A stretch of 64,000 bases of DNA from Gulosibacter macacae (GCF_003865375.1 NZ_RQVS01000007.1:62001-126000); one strand, 5' to 3'; positions 27,749 to 36,673 are shown, counted from the stretch's first letter. Program-made: numbers and translations. The notes: generated by a model not told the origin, from the sequence alone.

Positions 27749-28705
27749 ATGCCCGCCACCCCTCACTCGCGCCCCCGCATCCTGGTGCTACTCACGACGC
27801 ACAACGGAGCTGAGTTTCTCGATGAGCAACTCGACTCTGTGCTGGCGCAAGAGGATGTCGACGTGACCATCATCGTGTCGGACGACAATTCGAGCGACTC
27901 CACTCCTGCGTTGTTGGCTGAACGCGCAAGCGAAGATGATCGAGTCCAATTGCTCGAGCAGGGCCACTTTGGTTCCGCGGCTTCAAACTTCTTTCGACTC
28001 ATTCGGGAAACCGACGCAACGGGATATGACGCGATTTCTCTGTGCGACCAGGACGACATTTGGGAGCCTTGGAAGCTCGGCCGCCACTACGAGTTGCTCA
28101 CGCGACCGCAAGGTGTCAATGGTCGAGGTCCACTTAGCGCGGTTTCATCGAACGTGACGGCGTTCGCCGTTGATGGCGGTGAAGTGCTCATTGCAAAGAA
28201 CCAGCCGCAGCAACTCGCCGACTATGCCTTTGAATCTGGTGGCCCGGGTTCAACGTTCCTTCTCACACCTGGCGCTTATGAATTGGTTCGTGCTCGACTG
28301 CTCATACCCAATGGTGCTGCCTCAAAGGTGCGCTCGCACGACTGGATGATCTATGCGCTCGTGCGCGCTAGCGGCGGGCGATGGTTCATCGACGGCGAAC
28401 CATCCGTTCGCTATCGCCAGCATGCAGACAACCTCCTCGGGGCGAACGAGGGATGGCGACAGAACTGGCGCCGTCTTCGTCAGATCGCCGACCGAACGCA
28501 TCGTGACGATGCGCGACTCATCATTGCCGCGGCAAGAGAAGTAGCCCACGGAGCGACCGCTGAACGGCTTGACTGGCTCACACACGCCGTAAGCCGCACT
28601 GACCCGTCAGCCCGTATTCGGCTTGCTCGGCGAGCCCGACAACTCCGGCGACGTCGACGTGACCAATTGGCTCTTGCCGCGACTATCGTTTCTGGTGTCT
28701 GGTGA
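27749..28705 (+). CDS. GT2 glycosyltransferase, rhamnosyltransferase-like
   Basis: 318 residues. RILVLLTTHNGAEFLDEQL, SDDNSSDSTP, and SLCDQDDIW (DQDD metal motif) are typical of the GT2 branch that includes rhamnosyltransferases such as RgpA/RgpB partners and WbbL-like enzymes. A late HDWMIYALVRASGGRW supplies the usual acceptor-side D-W. The C-terminus is strongly basic. Divergent from rmlC, consistent with using dTDP-rhamnose; this is contextual. No strong ribosome site before the ATG. Confidence 0.8.
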   Translation: MPATPHSRPRILVLLTTHNGAEFLDEQLDSVLAQEDVDVTIIVSDDNSSDSTPALLAERASEDDRVQLLEQGHFGSAASNFFRLIRETDATGYDAISLCDQDDIWEPWKLGRHYELLTRPQGVNGRGPLSAVSSNVTAFAVDGGEVLIAKNQPQQLADYAFESGGPGSTFLLTPGAYELVRARLLIPNGAASKVRSHDWMIYALVRASGGRWFIDGEPSVRYRQHADNLLGANEGWRQNWRRLRQIADRTHRDDARLIIAAAREVAHGATAERLDWLTHAVSRTDPSARIRLARRARQLRRRRRDQLALAATIVSGVW

Positions 28706-28716
28706 GTATCGAGTTT

Positions 28717-28747
28717 TAATGCTGGTATCCAGCGACTCCGAGCATTA
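28717..28747. repeat. Inverted repeat after GT2 gene
   Basis: TAATGCT (28717-28723) and AGCATTA (28741-28747) pair perfectly. Inside, GCTGG-tat-CCAGC (28721-28733) forms an alternative hairpin. Lying 11 bases after a stop codon, it may end transcription or choose between two folds; no T-run follows. Confidence 0.35.
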
Positions 28748-28788
28748 GGCTCCGGAAAGTTTGTGTAAGTCGATTCCCAGGAGGTTGT

Positions 28789-30945
28789 GTGGCCATCACT
28801 GCACCGACCAATTCGGCAGCGACGAAAACTCCCGCGGCAGCAGGATTCATTCCCGAGATCCAGGGATTGCGCACAATCGCGCTATTACTCGTCGCAACTT
28901 TTCATATTTGGTTCGACCGCGTTTCAGGCGGCGTCGACATTTTCCTGCTCATCTCGGCTTATCTCATGACCAGGTCATTGACCGCGCGCGCAGAAGCGGG
29001 GCGGTACACCCGACCAATTGGGTTCCTCGCGAAGAAGTTTGCCCGACTCCTGCCCGCTGCAGCGGCAGTCATCCTACTTACCCTCGTCGCCACCGTTGTG
29101 CTTCTGCCCGCGAATACCTGGGAGGGCAACGCAGGAGATGCGGTGGCATCGGCGCTCTACGTCGAGAACTTCCGATTGCAGGCCGCCACGGTCGACTATT
29201 TCGCGGCCAACGATGCCCTTGCTAGCCCATTCCAGCATTTCTGGTCGCTTTCAATTCAGGGACAAGTGTTCGTCGCTTGGGCATTCCTGCACCTGCTTGG
29301 CGAACTGGTCGCGCGGACTACGAAAATTCCTGTGCGGTGGGTGCTTCTCGCCGGATTCCTCATTATCTTTGGCGTTTCGCTCGCGCGCTCGGTGTGGCTC
29401 ACTGAGTTCAACCAGGTCTACGCGTATTTCGACACATGGTCTCGCCTCTGGGAGTTCGCGGCTGGATCTCTACTCGCCCTTGTGCACCCATGGATTCGCA
29501 TCCCCCGCGCGCTCCGAGCAATCATGTCTTGGGTCGGCATCGCAGGCGTGCTCAGTTGTGGATTCCTGTTGCCCGTTGCATCGAGCTTCCCCGGATATGC
29601 CGCGCTGTGGCCCGTCGTGTCAGCTGGTTTGATCATTCTTTCCTCGGGCGGCGAAGCCCCTGCCGGTGTCGGCCGGGTGCTCGCGGCACCTGTCCTCGCT
29701 CGAATCGGCAACTACACGTATGCGCTCTACTTGACACACTGGCCCGTTCTTGTCTTCTTCTTGAACCAGCAGGGCATCAACCACGTGGATGCCTGGCAGG
29801 GCTTGGTCGTGCTTATACTCGCGACAGTCGTCGCTGTCGTGGTCGTGCGCCTTGTTGAGCGCCCGGCCGCAAGCTGGGTCGCCAAGCCTCGAACCGCTGC
29901 CATGGCCTCGCCGGTTACCAAACGAGTGATTAGCTGGATCCGGGACGTTGGCTGGCGAGCCCCCGCCGTGATCGCGACCTCGCTTGCTCTTGTGTTCGGT
30001 GGCTTTGCAGCGATCACCGCTCAACTCGAACGTGTCCGCCTCGAAAACCTGGAGCTAATCCAGAGCGCCGATATCTCGGCACTGGGCGCAAATGCCCCGC
30101 TTGATGCTGAATTCGAAATGCCGTTGCAAGACCCGGCCTATGTCAAGGACGATTGGGTCAACGTTGGCCCCGACTGTGCACCCGACGACCCCTACCGCAG
30201 CGCGCTTTGCTTTGAGATATTGCCCGAAGGCGGGACCACTGAGCGGCTCATTCTCACCATCGGCAACTCGCACTCGACTCAGTTCACAGGCGCGCTACTC
30301 GAGGTTGTCGAACGCCACCCCACCTGGGAATTGCGCACCCGGGTGGCACCCGGATGCAACTTCTCGCTCTACCTGCAAGTCGAAGAACCCGACGACTGCG
30401 CAGTGATGTGGAACAACGCGAGCGCCTTCATCGCAGACAACAACCCCGACATGGTCGTCGTGTACGCAACTTGGTGGGGCCCCGGTTACGGCGACATCCG
30501 AGTTGACGGAATCGAAGAGTGGCTTGTCGCGATGCGTCTGGTAGCGCCAGCAACTGAGTTCGTCGTTGTGCGCGATAACCCGCGACTCGACATCTCCCCC
30601 TTCGACTGTGCGGTCGACTTGGGCTTCGATGATGTGAATTGCTATGGCCAGTTCGAGCAGGCTGACCAAAGCGCGTGGCAGAAGGAACTCGAATCTCTAG
30701 GCAACACCACATGGGTTGATCTCACCGATGCGATTTGTCCAGGTTCGTTTTGCGCACCCATGCGCGGTGGCGTCGTGACTTACCTGGATGACAACCATCT
30801 CACCGAAACCTACGCTCGGACATTGGCACAGCATCTCGCCGACATCCTGAATCCGAGTGTTTCCTGGTGGCCGTCAGACGCATACGCAGGTGAGCTGATT
30901 GACCGTACACCAGGAGGAGGAATTCAAGATCGGCTCAATAAGTAG
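28789..30945 (+). CDS. Membrane acyltransferase with C-terminal SGNH domain (OafA/OatA type)
   Basis: 718 residues, GTG start after AGGAGG. Residues about 20-400 are an Acyl_transf_3 domain: PEIQGLRTIALLLVATFHIW with the conserved catalytic His, FSGGVD-like VSGGVDIFLLISAYLM, and roughly ten hydrophobic segments. About 450-718 is an SGNH esterase-like domain outside the membrane: block I is IGNSHSTQF near 492 and block V is LDDNHL near 667, so Ser, Asp and His are present. Such enzymes take acyl groups across the membrane and put them on sugars (O-acetylation). First of three related genes. Confidence 0.9.
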   Translation: MAITAPTNSAATKTPAAAGFIPEIQGLRTIALLLVATFHIWFDRVSGGVDIFLLISAYLMTRSLTARAEAGRYTRPIGFLAKKFARLLPAAAAVILLTLVATVVLLPANTWEGNAGDAVASALYVENFRLQAATVDYFAANDALASPFQHFWSLSIQGQVFVAWAFLHLLGELVARTTKIPVRWVLLAGFLIIFGVSLARSVWLTEFNQVYAYFDTWSRLWEFAAGSLLALVHPWIRIPRALRAIMSWVGIAGVLSCGFLLPVASSFPGYAALWPVVSAGLIILSSGGEAPAGVGRVLAAPVLARIGNYTYALYLTHWPVLVFFLNQQGINHVDAWQGLVVLILATVVAVVVVRLVERPAASWVAKPRTAAMASPVTKRVISWIRDVGWRAPAVIATSLALVFGGFAAITAQLERVRLENLELIQSADISALGANAPLDAEFEMPLQDPAYVKDDWVNVGPDCAPDDPYRSALCFEILPEGGTTERLILTIGNSHSTQFTGALLEVVERHPTWELRTRVAPGCNFSLYLQVEEPDDCAVMWNNASAFIADNNPDMVVVYATWWGPGYGDIRVDGIEEWLVAMRLVAPATEFVVVRDNPRLDISPFDCAVDLGFDDVNCYGQFEQADQSAWQKELESLGNTTWVDLTDAICPGSFCAPMRGGVVTYLDDNHLTETYARTLAQHLADILNPSVSWWPSDAYAGELIDRTPGGGIQDRLNK

Positions 30946-31009
30946 GGAAACCCCGCTAGTTATGCTGAGCCATCAGTGGCAGGCTTTTGCCTGAGACGGC
31001 AGGAGAACG

Positions 31010-32098
31010 ATGGCAAGGCACGCGCACGAGCAACCGCAAAGGCGGCATGCGCTGGCCAGTATCGAGTTCCGAATCGCGATAGTGCTCGCGGTCGTGTTAG
31101 CGATTGTTGGCGGCTTGTCCTTTCGGCCCACCGCCGCGGACCTCATCCCCTTGGGCCTTGCGCCCGAAGTCATGACTTCACCGCAGCCTGAGCCAGCTGC
31201 CCCGCCGAAAGCTGACGACTCTCTAAAAACCAAGACCGAAGTGAGCCCCTGGTCAATGCTTGGGGCCAACGCAGCGCTCTCACCCAACGGAAGCACCCCC
31301 GCTTCCGGCATTCATGAGCCCGGCTGGGCGGAGGTCGGCCAACACTGCAGCGCCGATGATCCATATCGAACTTCAGTCTGTTTCGTGTTGCCGCCTCAGA
31401 ACGGCGGCGAGCCCGAGCGGATGATCTACACGATCGGCAACTCTCACACGGTCCAATTGACTGCGGGGCTACTCGAAGTCATCGAGCGACACCCGACGTG
31501 GGGAGCGCGCGTCCAAGGAGTTCCGGCTTGCCCGTTTGCTTATCGTGCAAACCCCTCAGACGCATGCGAGGAAATGTGGAAGGTCGGCACCCAGTACATC
31601 CTGGATCGCCAACCGGACCTCGTTGTCGTCATGGCGACACGTTCGAGTTCTGACGGGCCCGAAAACCTTCTCCCCGGCCTCGCCGATTGGGTCCGCATGA
31701 TCACCTCACAGACAACGACCAAGGTGCTCCTTGTTCGAGACAACCCACGGTTTTCAAGTGATATTCATGAATGCGCCAAGCTGCATGGGCCGCATGACCA
31801 GTCCTGCGCCTATCCATACCACTACGAACCCTTGAATGATCAACGGCAACTGCTCGAAGATGCTGGCGGAATCTACGTCGACTTGAACCAGGTGATCTGC
31901 CCAGATGGCGCATGCCGTCCCGTGATCGGCGGCGTTTGGACGTTTCTCGATGAGAACCATCTCGGCGCTGACTACTGGCGCACGCTCATCGGACCACTCT
32001 CACTACGAATGCACACAGCGATTCCTTGGTGGCCAAAACGTCCCTATTTGGGCGAAATGCTCGTTCGCCAGAAGCTTCCAACTGCACCAGTGATCTGA
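31010..32098 (+). CDS. Stand-alone membrane-anchored SGNH domain protein
   Basis: 362 residues. One N-terminal hydrophobic segment (about 20-40), a Pro/Ala-rich linker, then an SGNH domain closely like the C-terminal halves of the two flanking genes: AEVGQHCSADDPYRTSVCF, IGNSHTVQL near 142, and LDENHL near 314. It lacks the ten-segment acyltransferase half altogether, and the N-terminus is a clean start, not a broken remnant. It could be a second acyl-transferring or de-acylating module that depends on a neighbour for acyl supply. It lies 64 bases after the first and 87 bases before the second full-length gene. Confidence 0.8.
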   Translation: MARHAHEQPQRRHALASIEFRIAIVLAVVLAIVGGLSFRPTAADLIPLGLAPEVMTSPQPEPAAPPKADDSLKTKTEVSPWSMLGANAALSPNGSTPASGIHEPGWAEVGQHCSADDPYRTSVCFVLPPQNGGEPERMIYTIGNSHTVQLTAGLLEVIERHPTWGARVQGVPACPFAYRANPSDACEEMWKVGTQYILDRQPDLVVVMATRSSSDGPENLLPGLADWVRMITSQTTTKVLLVRDNPRFSSDIHECAKLHGPHDQSCAYPYHYEPLNDQRQLLEDAGGIYVDLNQVICPDGACRPVIGGVWTFLDENHLGADYWRTLIGPLSLRMHTAIPWWPKRPYLGEMLVRQKLPTAPVI

Positions 32099-32185
32099 CA
32101 AGCACAACGGGTCCCGAATAGAAGTATTGCCATGCGATAGCCTGGCTCAAACCATGCTGAGATTCGTCTCAGCGGGAAGTGAGCC

Positions 32186-34255
32186 ATGACTGACGGAAAA
32201 ACCACTGCCAAGACGCTAGCGGCAGCGGAGGCGACCAAGCCGTCACATGTCCCCGAGATTCAGGGGTTACGCACCATTGCGTTGCTCATGGTGGCGACAT
32301 TTCACATCTGGTTCGACCGGATTTCTGGCGGTGTCGATGTCTTCCTTGTCATTTCGGCTTATCTGCTAACCCGCTCACTCGTTGCGCGCGCCGAGTCTGG
32401 CTACTTGACAAGGCCCGTGCGCTTCATCGTCCGCAAGTTTGCGCGGCTTGTTCCAGCTGCAGCCGCCACCATCGGCTTTACCCTGCTTACCGCCTACGTT
32501 CTCCTTCCGGCTTGGATGTGGCCCGGAATCGCTCGCGACGCGATTCCAGCGGCCCTTTACACAGAAAACTGGCATCTACAGGCACTTCAAGCAGACTATT
32601 TCGCGAATAGTGTTGCCAATGCCAGCCTCTTCCAACAGTTCTGGTCGTTGGCCATTCAGGGGCAGGTATTTATCCTCTGGCCTGTTTTGCATCTGCTAAC
32701 GGAACTGGTTGCAAGGGCTACGAAAACGTCCGTCCGTCGGCTACTCATCGCCGTCTTTGGATTGATTTTCGTCGTGTCAATCAGCTGGTCAGTTTGGCTC
32801 ACTGCCGTCGACCAACAGCACGCCTATTTCGACACGGGCGCACGCTTGTGGGAGTTTGCGGGCGGTTCGCTTCTCGCGCTGCTCCAACCCTGGCTTCGCT
32901 TTGGGATGGGCATCCGCGCCATAATGTCTTGGCTTGGCCTGATCGGTGTACTTTCGTGCGGAATCGTACTTCCGGTGGAGGCGACATTTCCCGGCTTCGC
33001 TGCGCTTTGGCCTCTAATCTCCACAGCGCTTGTCATTGTCGCTGCAGATGGACCCTCGGCAAAGTGGAGCGCCCATTGGCTGTTGTCGAACAAGGGTTTG
33101 GCAGCCCTCGCACGCTACTCATATGCGCTCTACCTCACGCACTGGCCCGTCTTGGTAATGTTTGCGATTCTCACCGGCGTAGGTCAACCGGGTGCCCATG
33201 AAGGTCTTTTCATTCTCCTCATGGCCGGTGCGTTCGCAGTGGCGATCTACAGGTTCGTCGAGAACCCGCTATCGAAGTGGGTCGCCAATGCGGGCCCGCC
33301 GACGCCGCACTCACCCAAGCTCCTGTTCCCGTTACTGCGCCCCGCTGCGGTCATAGCGCTTTGCACCGCAGTTGCGCTTGTCGCAACAACCGGGATTAGG
33401 ACGACATCCGCACGCGGTGACCAGGAGTACCTCGCCTTCATCGCTGAAGTCAATGCGTCACAGTTCGGGCCAAACACTGATCCGAAACTTCCGCCACCGG
33501 TACTACCAACAACGCTCGACGCAGCCGATGACGCTCGCGAGCCAGGCATCCCGTGCGCGCCTGAAGACCCGCATACAACTCAGAACTGCTTCGTTGTCGA
33601 AGCCATCGGCGACGGGTCGTCCGAACGCTCGATATTTGCACTCGGGAATTCACACATCCACGTGTCGTCTGGGATGTATTTGGAATCTGTTTACACGCAC
33701 GAGAACTATGCGGCGCGCACTCAATACGTGTGGAGTTGCACGATCGATCGTGTCGACGAGCTTGGGCACCTCTGCGGCGCCCTATGGGAATCCGGTGCGA
33801 ACTACATCGCCGATGAGAACCCCGATCTCGTCATCGTCTTTGGCACACAATCCACTCCTGAGGGTGAAATACCTCAATGGAATCTCATCGATTGGATTCG
33901 AAGCGCGAAGCTCTCCTCGCCGGAAACACAATTTGTCGTCATACGAGATACCCCGCGATTTGAAACTGCGCCCCTCGAATGCCTGCTCAGAAACGGCATC
34001 GGTGCTGCCGCCTGTGAGACCCCTTTGACTGGCAGCACCGACCCCAAATTCCTCGAAGCACTCAGTGCACTCGAGGTCGTGTGGGTTGACCTGAACGACC
34101 AGATTTGCCCCGACGGAGTCTGTTCTCCGGTCGTGGGCGGTTTAGTGACCTACGCGGACACCAATCACATCACGGATGTGTTCGCACGATCGCTTGCGAC
34201 CAGCTTTGACGCACAGGTCGCAGAAAAGGTCTCTTGGTGGAACGCCGACAGGTAG
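32186..34255 (+). CDS. Membrane acyltransferase with C-terminal SGNH domain (second copy)
   Basis: 689 residues, paralogous to 28789-30945 from end to end: VPEIQGLRTIALLMVATFHI, ISGGVDVFLVISAYLL, LTHWPVLVMF, then the SGNH part with LGNSHIHVSS near 485 and ADTNHITDVF near 656 (Ser, Asp and His kept). Base composition is low for the window (29 G+C in the line from 32581). Likely O-acylates the same or a second position on the polysaccharide. Convergent with the GT2-GT4 gene; the 38-base gap has a small hairpin. Confidence 0.9.
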   Translation: MTDGKTTAKTLAAAEATKPSHVPEIQGLRTIALLMVATFHIWFDRISGGVDVFLVISAYLLTRSLVARAESGYLTRPVRFIVRKFARLVPAAAATIGFTLLTAYVLLPAWMWPGIARDAIPAALYTENWHLQALQADYFANSVANASLFQQFWSLAIQGQVFILWPVLHLLTELVARATKTSVRRLLIAVFGLIFVVSISWSVWLTAVDQQHAYFDTGARLWEFAGGSLLALLQPWLRFGMGIRAIMSWLGLIGVLSCGIVLPVEATFPGFAALWPLISTALVIVAADGPSAKWSAHWLLSNKGLAALARYSYALYLTHWPVLVMFAILTGVGQPGAHEGLFILLMAGAFAVAIYRFVENPLSKWVANAGPPTPHSPKLLFPLLRPAAVIALCTAVALVATTGIRTTSARGDQEYLAFIAEVNASQFGPNTDPKLPPPVLPTTLDAADDAREPGIPCAPEDPHTTQNCFVVEAIGDGSSERSIFALGNSHIHVSSGMYLESVYTHENYAARTQYVWSCTIDRVDELGHLCGALWESGANYIADENPDLVIVFGTQSTPEGEIPQWNLIDWIRSAKLSSPETQFVVIRDTPRFETAPLECLLRNGIGAAACETPLTGSTDPKFLEALSALEVVWVDLNDQICPDGVCSPVVGGLVTYADTNHITDVFARSLATSFDAQVAEKVSWWNADR

Positions 34256-34269
34256 CCCACACGCAGGAT

Positions 34270-34291
34270 CAAGGCAGAATTCCTAGCCTTG
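34270..34291. terminator. Small hairpin between convergent genes
   Basis: CAAGGC and GCCTTG pair around a 10-base loop, between the stop codons of the acyltransferase (34255) and the GT2-GT4 gene (34294). No T-run on either side, so termination is only likely from position. Confidence 0.35.
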
Positions 34292-34293
34292 AG

Positions 34294-36645
34294 TTACCGT
34301 CGAGCCGCAGCCGCCCGCGCGTACGCATCCAGGTGCAATTGAGCGCAGCGCTCCCAGGTGAATTCCGCCGCGCGCGCCAAGCCAGCCGCACGTAGGCGAT
34401 CTCGTTCATCGTCGTTTGTAATGAGTTCTTCAAGTGCGTCCGCGAGCGCCTTCGGGTTCGGCTGGGCATAGACCACCGCATCCCCACCGACTTCGGGAAG
34501 GGCCGTAAAGCGGGTAGTGACCACGGGCGCGCCGCTGGACATTGCCTCGAGTACGGGAAGACCGAACCCCTCGGCAATTGACGGATAACAGAATGCGACC
34601 GCTCCCCCAAGCAACGCCCGCAATTGCTCGAGCGGCAGGTAACCAAGTTCGCGCACACCGCTGAGCGGATCGGCCGCGGCCTTGTCGAGCAACTCCGCAG
34701 CCTCTTCATCCCAACCGCGCTGGCCCGAGAGCAAGAGCAGCGGCGCTTCGTCACCGAGTCGCTCGCGCAAGATGCCGTGTGCGCGAATCAGTTGCGCAAC
34801 CTGTTTGCGCGGCTCGATTGTGCCGAGAAAAGCGATGTAGGGACGATCACCAAGGTCGTGCGCGTCGCGGAACGCGGCGATCTCATCGGCACTTGGTTCA
34901 TGGAAGATTTCGCGGTCGACGCCATGCAGAGCAACCGCGATCGCGCGACGAGGCTTACCGGCATGCGCTTCGATTTCGCTGGCGGTGGCAGCCGATGGGG
35001 CGATGAGCGTGACGTTCGCCCGCACCCCCTCGCGGATCCAGCGACGGAAGAACTCGCGCTTGACCTTGGTGTGCGCATCCGGGTCGCTGAAGAAGGTGGC
35101 GTCGTGCACCGTCACCACACGCGCCAGCGGAGTTGCACGCGGGAAGGTGTAGTGGGGCGAGTGGATGACTTCGGCTTGCAGATCGGATGCGAGGCGGAGT
35201 AGGCCGGTTTGCTCCCAACCGAAGCGCAGACCCTTCTTACCGATGAGGGCGGGTGCTGCGTGGATCTCGGCATTCGGGGCGAGGGCGCGGAAGTGTTCGA
35301 TGTGCTCCGGGCGAGCGACGAGGAGGGGCTTTTCGCCAAGTGCGTGGAGGCCGCTCACGAGGCCTTCGAGGTAGCGTCCGACGCCGCCGAGCTGGGTAGG
35401 GATGGAGGTGAGGTCGATGAGGGTGCGGGGGTTGCGGGTGGGTCGAGGGGTGGTCTCGATACGGCCCTGCGGGCCTACTCCACCAACCAGTGAGCCCTGC
35501 GGGCCTACTCGACCAGCCAGTGGGTCGTTCGGGGCTACTCGACCAGCAACATTTGGCTCCGGCGCGGCTCGACCGGCGGCGGGCGGGAATGGCGTGAGGC
35601 CGGCGAGGGCACCGCGGGCGCGGGCGCGGCCGAGCTGGCGTTCGTCGGCGCTCTTGCGGGGATCAAGTGAAGTGACGGCACCCTTTACGGCACCGACCGC
35701 CGTGCGGACCGTTGCCTCGGCGCGCATCTTGGCGGGGCCATTGCGACGCGCGTTCCAGGCGCGGTTGCGGGCGTTCCACTCGACAAAGCGAGGGCTCGTG
35801 GTGCCAGAGCTCGAGGCATGGGCATGAATCGAGATGGCTTCGGGTACGTATTCGATCGACCAGCCAGCTTGGCGCAGGCGCATCGAGAGGTCGGTGTCTT
35901 CGTAGTACATGAAGTACGACTCATCGAAACCACCAAGCCGTTCAACTGCACTGGCTCGCAGGGCACAGGCACCGCCGTGGAAGCCGTAGACGGCGCGAGG
36001 GAACTCGGTGCCGACCGGAGCGAGCCAACCGCGGTCGAGGCCGTTGCCTGAACGCGTGAGTTGGTTGCCGGTGGAATTGAGGAGTTGTTGGCCTTGTTCG
36101 CCGGGGGTGGTGCGGCGCCAGGTGCTGCCGTCGTGGGCGGTGAAGATGGTTTCGGGGGTGGGGTTGGGGTCTCGATACGCTTCGCTACTCGACCGACCAA
36201 AGGAGGAGTGAGCTTCGCTGCCCTTCGAGTGCCTCAGGGCACCGCTCGACCAACCAACCTTGGTGAACTCGCCTGCGAGTCGAACCTGGGCGGTGACGGC
36301 GCCGAGCGAGTCGTCGCGATCGAGCGCCGAGACCAGCGCGGCGATGAAGCCAGGCTGATAGTCCGCATCCTGATTGAGCACGAGGTATGCGTCGGCGGCG
36401 TACGCGGCCATCGCGCGGTTGGCGGCGGCGCCATAGCCGAGGTTCTCAACTAGCTCGAGCACAGTGACTTCTGGCACCTCGGCGCGAATGAGCGTCACGG
36501 TGTCGTCTGTCGAACCGTTGTCGACAGCCACGATGCGGAGGTCGGCATCGACCTCTTGTGCGGCAAGGGTTCGCAGGGCAGCGACAGCTTCGTCACCGCC
36601 GTTCCACACGACGACGATTGCGGTGACGCTTGTGATGCCGGTCAT
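34294..36645 (-). CDS. GT2-GT4 fusion glycosyltransferase with repeat-derived linker
   Basis: 783 residues from ATG 36645 (MTGITSVTAIVVVWNG). N-terminal GT2 domain about 1-330: VAVDNGSTDDT, ENLGYGAAANRAM, LVLNQDADY, GGFDESYFMYYEDTDLSMRL (rhamnosyltransferase-like). C-terminal GT4 domain about 400-783: TQLGGVGRYLEG, HDATFFSDPD, FLGTIEPRKQ, PSIAEGFGLPVLEAMSSGAP (donor-binding E-E). Between them, residues 356-395 are four decapeptide repeats encoded by the dispersed CGAGTAG element; another insertion of the same kind lies at about 129-159 inside the GT2 domain. Adds two successive sugars, one probably rhamnose; inferred. The frame stays open for 32 codons upstream of the chosen start, through a 23-base repeat array. 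Confidence 0.86.
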   Translation of the reverse strand: MTGITSVTAIVVVWNGGDEAVAALRTLAAQEVDADLRIVAVDNGSTDDTVTLIRAEVPEVTVLELVENLGYGAAANRAMAAYAADAYLVLNQDADYQPGFIAALVSALDRDDSLGAVTAQVRLAGEFTKVGWSSGALRHSKGSEAHSSFGRSSSEAYRDPNPTPETIFTAHDGSTWRRTTPGEQGQQLLNSTGNQLTRSGNGLDRGWLAPVGTEFPRAVYGFHGGACALRASAVERLGGFDESYFMYYEDTDLSMRLRQAGWSIEYVPEAISIHAHASSSGTTSPRFVEWNARNRAWNARRNGPAKMRAEATVRTAVGAVKGAVTSLDPRKSADERQLGRARARGALAGLTPFPPAAGRAAPEPNVAGRVAPNDPLAGRVGPQGSLVGGVGPQGRIETTPRPTRNPRTLIDLTSIPTQLGGVGRYLEGLVSGLHALGEKPLLVARPEHIEHFRALAPNAEIHAAPALIGKKGLRFGWEQTGLLRLASDLQAEVIHSPHYTFPRATPLARVVTVHDATFFSDPDAHTKVKREFFRRWIREGVRANVTLIAPSAATASEIEAHAGKPRRAIAVALHGVDREIFHEPSADEIAAFRDAHDLGDRPYIAFLGTIEPRKQVAQLIRAHGILRERLGDEAPLLLLSGQRGWDEEAAELLDKAAADPLSGVRELGYLPLEQLRALLGGAVAFCYPSIAEGFGLPVLEAMSSGAPVVTTRFTALPEVGGDAVVYAQPNPKALADALEELITNDDERDRLRAAGLARAAEFTWERCAQLHLDAYARAAAARR
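35452..35580 (-). repeat. Dispersed CGAGTAG repeat inside the GT2-GT4 gene (linker copy)
   Basis: Plus-strand GGTCTCGATACGG followed by CTACTCCACCAACCAG at 35452-35490 is a nearly full repeat unit. Units of exactly 30 bases follow (35491-35520, 35521-35550, 35551-35580), each ending in CTCGACC plus A/G and GC. Because 30 is a multiple of three they encode decapeptides (LVGGVGPQGR, LAGRVGPQGS, VAGRVAPNDP, AAGRAAPEPN). Confidence 0.85.
36168..36260 (-). repeat. Dispersed repeats inside the GT2 domain coding region
   Basis: Contains a CGAGTAG-family half unit (36168-36199, GGTCTCGATACGCTTCGCTA then CTCGACCGACC), a small hairpin of a second family (36219-36241, arms TGCCCT/AGGGCA) and a further CTCGACCAACCAACC end. 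All are read in frame as residues about 129-159 of the GT2-GT4 protein. Confidence 0.8.
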
Positions 36646-36673
36646 GGGGTCAACGGTAGCGGGGTGGGCTGGT

